A stretch of 64,000 nt of DNA from Nitrosomonas sp. HPC101. Lineage in GTDB: Bacteria; Pseudomonadota; Gammaproteobacteria; Burkholderiales; Nitrosomonadaceae. The stretch is from assembly GCF_009833125.1 (NCBI RefSeq), contig NZ_QRCC01000002.1, positions 1 through 64,000 of the forward strand, written 5' to 3'. Below the pieces are notes generated by a model. The model did no database searches. It was given only the letters and a program-made list of their open reading frames with translations, and was not told where the DNA came from. Position numbers and translations under genes: made by a program. This document shows positions 19,883-29,321 of the stretch, piece by piece; within the stretch, counting starts at the first letter, position 1; the number at the start of each line of letters is the position of its first letter.

Positions 19883-20075
19883 CGGTATCCGCCGCTCGCG
19901 CGACTATACAGTAACTCCCGTACTCATGAGATATTCTCATAAACCTCACATTCGCAAAAACAGGTTAACGATAATCCCATCAACTACCAATCACAGCTCT
20001 GGCATGACAAAGTGCTAAAATGCCGCAATACAAGCACAACTGCATTTTCCTGAAAACCCGACATATCCACTTATC

Positions 20076-21020
20076 ATGATACAGACTGAACTTTTCCCCC
20101 TTGTTGAACCTTATGATCACGGCATGCTACCACTGGATAGCATTCACACCATGTACTGGGAACAATCAGGCAACCCGGATGGCGTCCCCGTCCTGTTCCT
20201 GCATGGTGGGCCTGGCGCCGGCGCTTCTCCGGAACATCGCCGTTTTTTTGATCCACACTATTACCGGATCATTATTTTCGACCAGCGTGGCGCCGGACGT
20301 TCAACGCCGCTGGGCATCACCAAAGACAACACCACACCACTACTGATCGAAGACATCGAAACCTTGCGCTGCCATCTCGGCATCAGACAATGGCTGATTT
20401 TCGGCGGATCGTGGGGTAGCACACTGGCACTTTCCTACGGTGAGGCACATCCTGAAAGCTGCCTGGGATTTATTCTGCGTGGCATTTTTCTGTGCCGCCC
20501 AAGAGAAATCGACTGGTTCTTATACGGACTGCGCACACTGTTTCCTGAAGTATGGGAAGAATTTACCGCACCGCTGTCAGCAGAAGAACGACAGGATATT
20601 CTGTCAGCTTATTATCAGTTATTGATGCACCCCGATCCTGCAGTGCACATGCTCGCCGCCAAAGCCTGGAGTCGTTATGAAGGCAGCTGCTCAACCCTGC
20701 TGCCCAATCCTGACATCGTCAATCATTTTGTCAGCGACACAGTGGCATTGGGACTGGCCAAGATAGAAGCACACTATTTTAAAAACAATATTTTTCTGCC
20801 GGAAAACAGCCTGCTCGACAACCTGCATAAAATCCGCCACCTGCCCGGCATCATCGTCCAGGGACGTTATGACGCCGTCTGCCCGATCACCAGTGCGTAT
20901 GATCTGCATAAAGCCTGGCCGGAAGCAGACTACATCGTCGTCAATGATGCCGGCCATTCAGCCTGGGAGCCCGGTATCCAAACTGAACTCGTCAAAGCCA
21001 CCGAGAAATTCAAATCCTGA
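20076..21020 (+). CDS. pip: Proline iminopeptidase-like alpha/beta hydrolase (S33)
   Basis: 314 residues, the typical length of the S33 enzymes that release N-terminal proline from peptides. HGGPGAG at 43-49 forms the oxyanion region and GGSWGS at 110-115 contains nucleophile Ser112. Asp in GRYDAVCP and His in NDAGHSAWEPG complete the triad. DQRGAGRS at 69-76 is characteristic of the family. It is divergent from the patatin gene and stands alone. Substrate preference for proline is inferred from overall similarity. Confidence 0.92.
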   Translation: MIQTELFPLVEPYDHGMLPLDSIHTMYWEQSGNPDGVPVLFLHGGPGAGASPEHRRFFDPHYYRIIIFDQRGAGRSTPLGITKDNTTPLLIEDIETLRCHLGIRQWLIFGGSWGSTLALSYGEAHPESCLGFILRGIFLCRPREIDWFLYGLRTLFPEVWEEFTAPLSAEERQDILSAYYQLLMHPDPAVHMLAAKAWSRYEGSCSTLLPNPDIVNHFVSDTVALGLAKIEAHYFKNNIFLPENSLLDNLHKIRHLPGIIVQGRYDAVCPITSAYDLHKAWPEADYIVVNDAGHSAWEPGIQTELVKATEKFKS

Positions 21021-21157
21021 CCTCACTCTCCGAGCTAACGAACATTCATGAATACAGATTCTTTTATCTGGCTGCCACCTCGCGTTTGCATTGTAAATCA
21101 GCCCAGATAATACGTCACAGGTGATGTGCGAAACGCACGTATCTGAGCACAAGCGTT

Positions 21158-21589
21158 ATGTATCAGGAAAAATCAGTGCTTAAGCCAGTAGTGCAGGAAG
21201 AAACCACTGGATGTGGTATTGCGTCCGTTGCCAACATTCTGGGTAAAACGTACTCAGAAATGAAGATCAAAGCCAATGCTATGGGCATTCATGCTTCGGA
21301 TAAATCTTTGTGGTCGGATACTCAGTATGTCAGATGTATGTTGTCGAATGCTGGAATCAAAATATCCGAGAACGAAATTCCGTTTGAATCCTGGGAGGTA
21401 CTGCCCGATCTGGCTTTGTTGTCCATCAAGCATCATCAGGAAGAAGGCAAAAATTTCTGGCATTGGGTTGTATTCAAACGAGTAGATGATCAGCCTTTTG
21501 TGCTGGATTCAGCCAGCGATTTACCATCCAATATCCGCCAGGATTTCGATGTTATGCAACCAAAATGGTTTATCAAGGTTAATCCATAA
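21158..21589 (+). CDS. Small papain-like (C39-like) peptidase-fold protein
   Basis: 143 residues without signal peptide or membrane span. The order of candidate catalytic residues matches the C39/papain-like fold: Cys19 in TTGCGIASVANILGK, His102 in FWHWVVFKRVD and Asp117 in FVLDSAS. C39 domains cleave double-glycine leaders in bacteriocin exporters, but here the domain stands alone without an ABC transporter. It could be a free-standing protease or an inactive relative; the function is unknown. No bacteriocin-like gene is adjacent. The start ATG at 21158 has no strong ribosome binding site. Confidence 0.68.
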   Translation: MYQEKSVLKPVVQEETTGCGIASVANILGKTYSEMKIKANAMGIHASDKSLWSDTQYVRCMLSNAGIKISENEIPFESWEVLPDLALLSIKHHQEEGKNFWHWVVFKRVDDQPFVLDSASDLPSNIRQDFDVMQPKWFIKVNP

Positions 21590-21725
21590 CAATCAAGAAA
21601 TCTCTGAAAAGCCACCTGTGCCACCAGGCTCAGACCGGCAGCAACGCCATGCTCGTCAGTGTGCCCCTCAAGGATGGTTTCCTGTGCGATCCGACGTTGA
21701 ATCCAGTCGCTTGATTCGATGGTAA

Positions 21726-22514
21726 TTAGCTGCGCAGTTTGGCCCAGGTGTTTTTGCCAACAATGCCATCGACGGCGAGGCTATGATTTTTCTGAAATGT
21801 CATGATGGCCAATTCGGTGGCGGCACCAAAATCACCGTCAATTGATAAGGCAAATCCGGCTTTGTTCAGCAGTTTTTGCAGTTCTGCCACGCCCGCACCA
21901 AAGGAGCCGCGATGCAGGATAGTGGTGTGGCCACCTTCATTTGCGGCAATGATCAGTCCTTCAATTTTTGCCAGCTCGGATTTGGCTTTAATCAGATATT
22001 GGCGGCGATCTTCCAGGCCGTTGAGTCCACCATTGACAAGTCGAGTAACAGCAAACAGATCATCCTGCTCGGCTTTGGCGTTGATATTGCGCATTTTCCA
22101 GTATTCGCAGGCAATTTTGAGTGAATTGACCGGCTCCGCCGCCAATTCGGGGGCTTCTTCCAGTGGTAAATCCAGAAGCGGGCCGATTTTGCGATAGTTG
22201 GCCCGGCCGGTCAGTTGAATCAGTCCACGACCTTTGTAACGTTTGCCATCTCCGCGTTGTGTGTTCCCTAAATCATGTCTGCCTTCGTATGCAGCGCCGG
22301 AAGCATATTCTTCTGTCGTGACAAAGCCATCGCATTCGTGTGTAACTTGCCCCATGAAGTGGGCAATTCGCAGTCGCGTGTTGATGGCATAGTGGTTGAG
22401 CGTGGATGAAAAAATGGCTGAAATGGCGCCAATTATCTGTTCTTGTTTTTGTTTCCTGCTGCCGGAAAAACGAGGGACGATGGCCAGAATAAAATTTCCA
22501 TCTACTGGAATCAC
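21726..22514 (-). CDS. GH19-type endolysin with C-terminal peptidoglycan-binding domain
   Basis: 262 residues from a GTG at 22514 that follows GGGAGG with 6-base spacing. An N-terminal chitinase-19/lysozyme-like domain (about 10-175) has the candidate catalytic Glu60 in HFMGQVTHECDGF and a conserved GRGLIQLTGRANY. A PG_binding_1 repeat (about 205-262) includes LQKLLNKAGFALSIDGDFGA. There is no signal peptide, as for phage endolysins released by holins. No other phage genes are near, so it may be a phage relic or a domesticated cell-wall enzyme. Confidence 0.88.
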   Translation of the reverse strand: MIPVDGNFILAIVPRFSGSRKQKQEQIIGAISAIFSSTLNHYAINTRLRIAHFMGQVTHECDGFVTTEEYASGAAYEGRHDLGNTQRGDGKRYKGRGLIQLTGRANYRKIGPLLDLPLEEAPELAAEPVNSLKIACEYWKMRNINAKAEQDDLFAVTRLVNGGLNGLEDRRQYLIKAKSELAKIEGLIIAANEGGHTTILHRGSFGAGVAELQKLLNKAGFALSIDGDFGAATELAIMTFQKNHSLAVDGIVGKNTWAKLRS

Positions 22515-22634
22515 GTTTGTCCTCCCGTGTTATATACGCAAAACGCAGAGGTCAGGTCCAAAATCAATAACGATTGTTATCCTTATTTTCTTGGTTATGG
22601 ATCTGATTTTTTGACTACACGTCAGGATACCCGG

Positions 22635-23318
22635 TCATCGCAATCTGGAAAGATCAATACGGCGCGCCAGCTGTTGCGCGTCGGGTTGCGCCTGATACGG
22701 CAATACACCCAGTGGCGGACAATCCAGCCACTCGGCCAACGTCTGGATATTCGCTTCCAGCTGCAATATCGCTGGATCCATAGTATTGGCAACCCAGCCG
22801 GCCAGTGTCAGTCCACCAGATTGAATCGCCTGAACTGTCAGCAATGTGTGATTCAGCCAGCCCAGCCGTATTCCCGCAACCAGAATCACCGGCAACCCCA
22901 GCAAGCTGGCGAGATCGCCGGTGTCGTAACGACGCGTAACAGTATCAGATGCAGATAGCGGTACTTTAAACCCTCCCACGCCTTCAACAATGGTCACGTC
23001 TGCTACTGCCATCAGATTTTGGCAGGCTTGCTGAATCGTTTGAGGATTAATATCAACACCGGTCTGCTGCGCCGCGATATGCGGTGCAATGGGCTCCTCA
23101 AAAGCATAAGGGTTGATCAAAGCCTGCGGCATACGGATGTTGCTGGCAGCTTGCAGATGTTCCACATCCGGCCAGATGCCGTTCTCACACCCGGCGGCAA
23201 CCGGTTTCATACCCACTACCGTATGTCCTTCCGCCGCAAACGCATGCAGCAGCGCACAGCTCACCGTGGTTTTACCGATCCCGGTATCGGTGCCGGTGAC
23301 AAAAAAACCGACTGGCAT
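22635..23318 (-). CDS. bioD: Dethiobiotin synthetase
   Basis: 227 residues. It forms the ureido ring of dethiobiotin from diaminopelargonic acid, CO2 and ATP. The P-loop GTDTGIGKTT is at 9-18, and VEGVGGFKVPL contains the second conserved block. It starts 1 bp after the bioC stop and is the last gene of the minus-strand bioB-bioF-bioH-bioC-bioD operon. bioA is not in this cluster. Confidence 0.97.
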   Translation of the reverse strand: MPVGFFVTGTDTGIGKTTVSCALLHAFAAEGHTVVGMKPVAAGCENGIWPDVEHLQAASNIRMPQALINPYAFEEPIAPHIAAQQTGVDINPQTIQQACQNLMAVADVTIVEGVGGFKVPLSASDTVTRRYDTGDLASLLGLPVILVAGIRLGWLNHTLLTVQAIQSGGLTLAGWVANTMDPAILQLEANIQTLAEWLDCPPLGVLPYQAQPDAQQLARRIDLSRLR

Positions 23319-24215
23319 TCAGGGCTCCAGCCCCAGTCTGCGCCGTGTCTCCGGTTTCAGCTGCACTGTACGTGATTCCGGTTTCCAGGCATGGCCATAG
23401 ACCACTTCATAGGTTGCCGGCAGCCTGCCATCCTGGCGCAAGGTTTCGTACTGATCAATCACCTGCTGCCATGCGGCCTTGCCCATCAGGCCACGCCGAC
23501 GCCCATGCGTCACATTGTGGGCACCGATTGCCTTGAGATCCCGCATGACACTCCTGACATCCTCATAGGTCAGCGTGATGTATTCCATATCCATCACCGG
23601 TAATGAAAAACCACTCCCCACCAGCATATCGCCGACATCGTGCATATCCGTGAAACGATTGACATGGTTGAACGGATCCACTGACTTGAAAACCTGCCGC
23701 AATTCCTTCAGTGTATCCGGCCCGAAGGTACTGAACATCAGCAGTCCGCCATTCTCCAGCACGCGATACGCTTCGGTAAAAGTCTGTTTGAGATCATTGC
23801 ACCATTGGATCGCAAGATTGGACCAGATCATGCCGACACTGGCTTCGCGCAAGGGCAACTGTTCCATGTCCGCGCAGATATAGCCTTCAGGCTGATGACG
23901 CCCGAATGGCAGCCAGCGTCGCCAGGCGGGTAACTGCTCGGCAATGACTGTGCGTGCATGATCATGCATCGTCAACGCAATATCCATCGGCACAATCTCT
24001 GCCGCCGGATAGCGTTCAATCAGTTTACGCGTGCCGTAACCCGTGCCGCTGCCCGCATCGATAATTTTTCCGGGAACATATTTGATATATTCCAGGCGAG
24101 ACAGCATGCGATCACAAATTTCGCGCTGCAGCACGGCAGACTGGTCATAGCTGGCCGCCGCCTGTTCAAACGACCGGCGCAGCATGCGCTTGTCAAGTAC
24201 ATGATCATAAAGCAT
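23319..24215 (-). CDS. bioC: Malonyl-ACP O-methyltransferase BioC
   Basis: 298 residues from the ATG at 24215 (a TTG one codon earlier is possible). It is a class I SAM methyltransferase with motif I IIDAGSGTGYG at about 52-62 and the BioC-typical start LRRSFEQAAASYDQSAVLQ. By family knowledge it methylates malonyl-ACP so that fatty acid synthesis can build the pimeloyl chain. Its 5' end overlaps bioH by 11 bp. The gene pair bioH-bioC supplies the two steps that disguise and then free the pimelate ester. Confidence 0.96.
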   Translation of the reverse strand: MLYDHVLDKRMLRRSFEQAAASYDQSAVLQREICDRMLSRLEYIKYVPGKIIDAGSGTGYGTRKLIERYPAAEIVPMDIALTMHDHARTVIAEQLPAWRRWLPFGRHQPEGYICADMEQLPLREASVGMIWSNLAIQWCNDLKQTFTEAYRVLENGGLLMFSTFGPDTLKELRQVFKSVDPFNHVNRFTDMHDVGDMLVGSGFSLPVMDMEYITLTYEDVRSVMRDLKAIGAHNVTHGRRRGLMGKAAWQQVIDQYETLRQDGRLPATYEVVYGHAWKPESRTVQLKPETRRRLGLEP

Positions 24216-24960
24216 CAAAACAACTCACAAATTGCTCAGGAAAAGAAAGGAACGGCGCATGGCCGCAGTGTGGAAACAGTTTCAACTGTGCCTGGAGCAG
24301 GTGCTGCTGCATCCATTCCGCCGCACCGACAGGCGCGATCACATCATTCTGACCATGAATCAGCAGGACAGGTTGCCTGATTTGATCCAGATCGGCCCGC
24401 AAGTCACTGGTTTGCAGAATTTTCAGCCCTGCCTGTAACGTCGCTGGTGTTGGCGGTTCAGTTTGTAGAATGCTGCGCCGCAACTGCGCCAGCACCCGGG
24501 TCTGATCTTCACTGCCACTGACTTGCAACGTCAGAAAACGGTTGAGCGTCTGGGTATAATCGCGCGCCATATTTTCCATGAACAGCGTCAAAGTATTCGC
24601 TTCCATGCCCCATGGCCAGTTTACCCGTTTAACAAAGCAGGGCGTACTGGAAACCAACACCAGCTGCTGTACACATTCCGGTGCCTGCAACGCCAGTCTG
24701 ATCGCCACCTGACTACCCAGTGACCAGCCACAAACGCTGTAGTACTTGGGCAGATGCGCTGCAATCACCGTCGTCATCTGCTCCAATGATTCCAACATGC
24801 AGTCACGGCTGGCGCCATGTCCAGGCAAATCCACGCAATGCAGCCGGAAACGGTGCGACAGTGATCCGATCACACCCTCCCAAACGCCGCTGTGCATGGC
24901 CCAGCCGTGCAGCATCACCAGATCCGGCCCCGCTCCGATTATTTTAATGTGGATCGCCAT
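24205..24960 (-). CDS. bioH: Pimeloyl-ACP methyl ester esterase BioH
   Basis: 251 residues with the alpha/beta-hydrolase fold. Catalytic Ser80 is in the elbow CGWSLGS, the acid in HGQNDVIAP and His in CGHAPFLSFPEQF. It hydrolyses pimeloyl-ACP methyl ester, ending the BioC-initiated chain building. It begins 1 bp after the bioF stop and overlaps bioC at its end, consistent with translational coupling in one operon. Confidence 0.96.
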   Translation of the reverse strand: MAIHIKIIGAGPDLVMLHGWAMHSGVWEGVIGSLSHRFRLHCVDLPGHGASRDCMLESLEQMTTVIAAHLPKYYSVCGWSLGSQVAIRLALQAPECVQQLVLVSSTPCFVKRVNWPWGMEANTLTLFMENMARDYTQTLNRFLTLQVSGSEDQTRVLAQLRRSILQTEPPTPATLQAGLKILQTSDLRADLDQIRQPVLLIHGQNDVIAPVGAAEWMQQHLLQAQLKLFPHCGHAPFLSFPEQFVSCFDAL

Positions 24961-24961
24961 A

Positions 24962-26125
24962 TCAGTACTCAGAGAGCTCGTGCAAAGCTGTACTCAATCG
25001 GTCGATATCCGCTTCGGTATGAGCTGCAGACAAGCTGATACGTAACCGCGCGCTGCCTTGCGGCACAGTCGGCGGACGAATCGCCGGCACCCAGATTCCA
25101 CGTTCACGCAGCGCCTGACCCAATCGAACCGCTTCTTGACTCTCGTCTGTCAGTAACGGCTGTATCGGCGTATTCGATGGCAGTAATTGCCACGGTAATG
25201 ATTGCAGACTGTGCCGCAGCCGCTCAATCAATCTGATTAATTGATCACGCCGCCAGGTTTCTTGCTGAATCAATTGCAAACTGGTCAGCAATACATGTGA
25301 CAACAATGGCGCAGCTGCCGTAGTGTAGCCGTAGGTGCGACCCTGTTGAATCAGTGTTTCAATGACAGGCATTTGCGCCGCCACAAACGCACCGGATACA
25401 CCAGCCGCCTTGCCCAGCGTGCCCATGTAAATCAGGTTGGGCATATTACGTTCTGCGGCTTCCAAAAAAGACAGACTGCCCCGCCCTTCAGCGCCCAGCA
25501 CACCAAAGCCATGGGCATCGTCCAGCAGCAACCAGGCATCGAAACGCCGGCATAAATCCAGCAAGGCTGCGACCGGTGCACAATCCCCATCCATACTGAA
25601 TACCGCATCCGAAATCACCAGTTTGCGCCGTGCTTCAGTTACTGCCAGCTGTTTTTCCAGCGCCACAAGATCCAGATGGGAATAACGAATGAAACAGGCG
25701 CGTGACAGCAAAGCGGCATCATTGAGTGAAGCGTGATTGAGACGATCCGCAAAAATGGCATCACCTCGTCCCACCAGTGCCGTCACTGCTGCCAGATTAG
25801 CCATATAGCCGGTGGAAAACAGCAATGCACGCGGCAACCCAACAAATTCAGCCAACGCCTGTTCCAGCTCGTGGTGCGCCTGTGAATGGCCACTGATCAG
25901 GTGTGAAGCACCCGAGCCCACACCATAACGCCGTGCGCCTTCCGCTACGGCCTCGATCAGAGCTGAATGATTGGCCAGCCCCAGATAGTCATTGCTGCAG
26001 AAAGCAAGATATGCCTTACCATCAATGATGACATGCGGCGACTGCGGCCCTGCCAGCACCGGGCGGGAGCGGTACAGTCCTTCATGCCTGCGTTGCTGCA
26101 GTGCCTCGGTTAAATCCGGCAGCAT
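24962..26125 (-). CDS. bioF: 8-amino-7-oxononanoate synthase
   Basis: 387 residues from the ATG at 26125, which begins MLPDLTEALQQRRHEGLYR and lies 4 bp after the bioB stop. An upstream ATG at 26170 would overlap bioB by 41 bp and adds residues outside the family start. This PLP enzyme condenses pimeloyl-ACP with L-alanine. The PLP lysine is in YMGTLGKAAGVSGAF, and LLLDDAHGFGVLG holds the Asp that contacts the pyridine nitrogen. Confidence 0.97.
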   Translation of the reverse strand: MLPDLTEALQQRRHEGLYRSRPVLAGPQSPHVIIDGKAYLAFCSNDYLGLANHSALIEAVAEGARRYGVGSGASHLISGHSQAHHELEQALAEFVGLPRALLFSTGYMANLAAVTALVGRGDAIFADRLNHASLNDAALLSRACFIRYSHLDLVALEKQLAVTEARRKLVISDAVFSMDGDCAPVAALLDLCRRFDAWLLLDDAHGFGVLGAEGRGSLSFLEAAERNMPNLIYMGTLGKAAGVSGAFVAAQMPVIETLIQQGRTYGYTTAAAPLLSHVLLTSLQLIQQETWRRDQLIRLIERLRHSLQSLPWQLLPSNTPIQPLLTDESQEAVRLGQALRERGIWVPAIRPPTVPQGSARLRISLSAAHTEADIDRLSTALHELSEY

Positions 26126-26129
26126 ACAA

Positions 26130-27155
26130 CTAGAGCGCGTGCAACCCCAGTTTTTTGAGTAAAGCCGCATCCTGTTCCGTATCCGGATTACCGGTTGTCA
26201 ACAATTTATCGCCATAAAAGATGGAATTGGCACCAGCTAGAAAACACAGCGCCTGAATGGCTTCCGGCATCTGCCGGCGGCCAGCTGATAATCTGACCTT
26301 TGCCTTGGGCATGGTGATACGGGCTGCCGCAATGGTGCGAACGAATTCAAACGGATCTAGCTCAGGAGTTCCATATAAGGGCGTACCTTCCACCTGCACC
26401 AGGTAATTGATCGGCACAGATTCCGGATAGGGATTAAGATTGGCCAGTTGCGCAATCAGTCCGGCACGAGCAGTGCGCGATTCGCCCATGCCGACAATGC
26501 CGCCACAGCAGACATTGATATTGGAACCGCGCACTTCCTCCAATGTATCCAGACGACTTTGATATTCGCGCGTGGTGATGATCTCGCCGTAAAATTCGGG
26601 CGACGTATCGAGATTGTGATTGTAGTAATCCAGCCCGGCTTCCTTGAGTTGAGCAGCCTGTCCGGGCTTCAGGATACCCAGCGTGGCACAGGTTTCCAGC
26701 CCCAGATCCTTAACCGCACTGATAAGCCCGGTCATATGTTCGATGTCACGCTGTTTGGGTCCCCGCCAGGCTGCCCCCATGCAGAAACGCGTCGCTCCGC
26801 TTTCTTTTGCTTTGGTTGCTGCCGCCACCACTTCCTCACGCGACAGAATCGACTGATTTTCCACCCCGGTATGATACCGCGCCGCCTGCGGACAATAGGC
26901 GCAGTCTTCGGAACATCCACCGGTTTTTACCGACAGCAGTGTAGATAGCTGCACACCGTTAGCATCGTGATACTGACGATGCACCGTTTGTGCCTGAAAA
27001 ATCAAATCAGAAAATGGCAGATCCAGTAGCACTCCGATCTCTTTTACAGACCAGTGTGGCGATGATTCCTGCTGAATAGCTGCATCAGGGTGATGGTGTG
27101 TGCACTGTTTTTCAGAAATTAAACCGGTTCCGGATTCCATGATCATTCTCGGCAA
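26130..27155 (-). CDS. bioB: Biotin synthase
   Basis: A radical-SAM enzyme that inserts sulfur into dethiobiotin. The cluster motif is CSEDCAYC with Cys81, 85 and 88 (numbering from the TTG at 27155). The rest, including [11 protein letters not shown] and the later [12 protein letters not shown] and [10 protein letters not shown], matches BioB. The TTG start has GGAG 7 bases upstream; ATGs at 27146 and 27140 are alternatives with poorer spacing. It is the first gene of the bio operon, divergent from comF with almost no intergenic space. Confidence 0.97.
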   Translation of the reverse strand: MPRMIMESGTGLISEKQCTHHHPDAAIQQESSPHWSVKEIGVLLDLPFSDLIFQAQTVHRQYHDANGVQLSTLLSVKTGGCSEDCAYCPQAARYHTGVENQSILSREEVVAAATKAKESGATRFCMGAAWRGPKQRDIEHMTGLISAVKDLGLETCATLGILKPGQAAQLKEAGLDYYNHNLDTSPEFYGEIITTREYQSRLDTLEEVRGSNINVCCGGIVGMGESRTARAGLIAQLANLNPYPESVPINYLVQVEGTPLYGTPELDPFEFVRTIAAARITMPKAKVRLSAGRRQMPEAIQALCFLAGANSIFYGDKLLTTGNPDTEQDAALLKKLGLHAL

Positions 27156-27174
27156 GAGCCTGCTCCAAGTTATA

Positions 27175-27975
27175 ATGAATAGCGGGCAATCATTACGGAT
27201 ACCCCTCCAATTGTCAATTTTTTATTCCCGTATTTTGAACAGAAGATTAAATTTTAAGCAATTATTCCAGCGCAAACACTGTGTGTTGTGCCTGACATCC
27301 AGCCATCAGGATATCTGCACCGCCTGCCTGCAGGATTTTCCCGGATTACTGCAGGAACACTGTCCTTCCTGTCTGCTCCCCATGCCTTCCTCACAGATTT
27401 GCGGAACCTGCCTGCGCAAACCACCCGCATGGAACCATATCCGGGCTGCCGTGCGTTATACCTATCCAGTCGATGCGCTGATACAGGCATTGAAATACCG
27501 TTCTGCTCTGCCACTGGCACCGATACTGGCTGATTTGCTGTTGACAGAACTTCAGAAAGATCCTTTACCTGATTATGTCATCCCGGTGCCACTCCACCCG
27601 GCCCGACTGCGGGAAAGAGGATTCAACCAGGCACTTGAAATCAGTCGCTATCTATGCAGGGAAACAGGCTGCAAACTATTGGCTACCGCCTGCGCACGTA
27701 CACGCAGCACCCCTTCGCAGACTGAGATTCCATGGAAAAAGCGGAAACAGAATGTACGCAATGCATTTATCTGTACACAGGATTTTGCCGGAAAACAGGT
27801 CGCCATCGTGGATGATGTCATGACCAGCGGCGCCACCATGAACGAGCTGGCCAGGGTGATCCGCCGTCAGGGAGCAGATAGTGTGCACGCCTGGGTCATT
27901 GCCAGAGCATTCCCAGGAAAATCATCCGGAAATGCTGCAGCCTGGCCATCGCAATCATTTAGTCCAGCTAATTAA
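27175..27975 (+). CDS. comF: ComF-family phosphoribosyltransferase-like protein
   Basis: 266 residues from the ATG at 27175; starts upstream would run into bioB. An N-terminal zinc-binding part carries Cys pairs ([26 protein letters not shown]). The C-terminal PRTase domain has the PRPP-binding motif [16 protein letters not shown]. ComF is linked to DNA uptake in naturally competent bacteria, but homologues also occur in non-competent species, where the role is unclear. It is divergent from bioB and 5 bp upstream of trmL, so the two are likely one transcript. Confidence 0.92.
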   Translation: MNSGQSLRIPLQLSIFYSRILNRRLNFKQLFQRKHCVLCLTSSHQDICTACLQDFPGLLQEHCPSCLLPMPSSQICGTCLRKPPAWNHIRAAVRYTYPVDALIQALKYRSALPLAPILADLLLTELQKDPLPDYVIPVPLHPARLRERGFNQALEISRYLCRETGCKLLATACARTRSTPSQTEIPWKKRKQNVRNAFICTQDFAGKQVAIVDDVMTSGATMNELARVIRRQGADSVHAWVIARAFPGKSSGNAAAWPSQSFSPAN

Positions 27976-27980
27976 CCTAC

Positions 27981-28490
27981 ATGCTGCAAGTCATCCTTCA
28001 TCAGCCGGAAATCCCCCCGAATACCGGTAATATTATTCGTCTCTGTGCCAATACCGGCACACAGCTACATCTGATCAAACCACTGGGATTCAATTTGAGT
28101 GACCGGCAGCTGCGGCGTGCCGGGCTGGATTATCATGAATGGACACGCCTCACCGTCCATGAGGATCTGGTATCCTGCCTCAAGCTCATGAACAATCGGC
28201 GCATCTTTGCTGTTAGCACGCGGGCAACACACCATTATGACAAAACAGATTACAGGGACGATGACGTCTTCCTGTTCGGCTCCGAAACCCGGGGATTACC
28301 CGCCGAGGTGCTGGCAAATTTTTCACAGGATTGTCGTGTCCGCATCCCCATGATGCCCGCTTCCCGCAGCCTGAATCTTTCCAATGCGGTAGCAGTCATC
28401 GTTTACGAAGCCTGGCGACAAACCGGTTTTAGTGGCAGCATCCAGGAACACGTTTCGGCAGATTGCGGAAGTGGCTATCATCCAGTCTGA
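27981..28490 (+). CDS. trmL: tRNA (cytidine(34)-2'-O)-methyltransferase
   Basis: 169 residues of the SPOUT class. It methylates the ribose of the wobble nucleotide of some leucine tRNAs. The trefoil-knot SAM-binding parts are visible: [14 protein letters not shown] and [18 protein letters not shown]. It starts [20 protein letters not shown] as in TrmL. It follows comF by 5 bp. A pseudogene begins directly after it. Confidence 0.95.
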   Translation: MLQVILHQPEIPPNTGNIIRLCANTGTQLHLIKPLGFNLSDRQLRRAGLDYHEWTRLTVHEDLVSCLKLMNNRRIFAVSTRATHHYDKTDYRDDDVFLFGSETRGLPAEVLANFSQDCRVRIPMMPASRSLNLSNAVAVIVYEAWRQTGFSGSIQEHVSADCGSGYHPV

Positions 28491-28499
28491 TACGCTGCA

Positions 28500-28963
28500 C
28501 AAGGCGCTGATCGGACGGATATGGAAACAGAGATGTAAATCGATCTGCCTGCCAGGAATGTAGCTGAATCGATGGAGGAACTGGCGATCACTTCTCATCC
28601 ACGCAGTGCTTCCAAGGTATTGACATTCGATCTCGATCTATCACCGGAAGATACGGATCCAGCCAGTTAATTGCATAGCGGCCGGAGCGTCATTGGCTGT
28701 TCCTGCTGCTAAACGACGGCAAGCCAAATGATCTGGATCACTACGAAGGACGTTACGGTATCGTAAGACACCCGTCAGGCTGTGATCGAAGCCCGACGGC
28801 TGGGATTGAGCCTGTTTGGTATCACGATCGATCGTGATGCAAATTCCATATTTGTTCGGCCATGGACTACGCCATCATCAACCGGCCGGAACGGCTGATT
28901 GAAATTGTCCCGGCAGTTAACCGGCTGACTGCCGTCTGCATCCCAAATCACCCAGCGAAGTAA
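28500..28963 (+). pseudogene. Remnant of a NorD/CbbO-type VWA-domain gene
   Basis: Segments of the C-terminal part of a NorD/CbbO family protein appear in three frames. NVAESMEELAITSHPRSASK is followed by LTFDLDLSPEDTD (28563-28668). Then FLLLNDGKPNDLDHYEGRYG comes in another frame (from about 28700), DTRQAVIEARRLGLSLFGIT in a third, and YAIINRPERLIEIVP before a stop at 28961. Stops and frameshifts break it, and a section between the first two parts is missing. In ammonia oxidisers NorD accompanies nitric oxide reductase and CbbO accompanies RuBisCO; which one this came from cannot be decided. Confidence 0.8.
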
Positions 28964-29321
28964 TCAAACTCGCCACCCGCAAATACCACAGGCATAAAAC
29001 AATCTGAAATGTTGCAGCTCCCTAAATTTGTAGTTTCAGGGTGGATGAGTCTGGCCAGAAAATGCGCGACGAGGCCCTACAGCTTGCGCAGAAGCTGAAT
29101 TGGAACACACAGGTCGGCCAGACTCACCTGCTTCTATGTGCAAGCTGGTCGTTCATTGGAATTACAATGAGATTTACACATTTAATCTTAAACTTTTTCC
29201 GCAAGCACAGGAAAATGAAATACCATGGATTTACGACGAGAGTCTATTTCCTCAACTTTTCATCTTCTCATCTTTTTTGTAATCAACTTACGGGAGGAAT
29301 TTCACCTCCAAGAGAGTACCC
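28964..29321 (+). other. Intergenic interval with nested inverted repeats
   Basis: No gene is supported. An 11-bp perfect inverted repeat, TGAGTCTGGCC (29046-29056) and GGCCAGACTCA (29116-29126), encloses another, CAGCTT/AAGCTG near 29080-29097. Base composition turns AT-rich from about 29130. It may mark an old insertion boundary or form a structured RNA. Confidence 0.4.
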
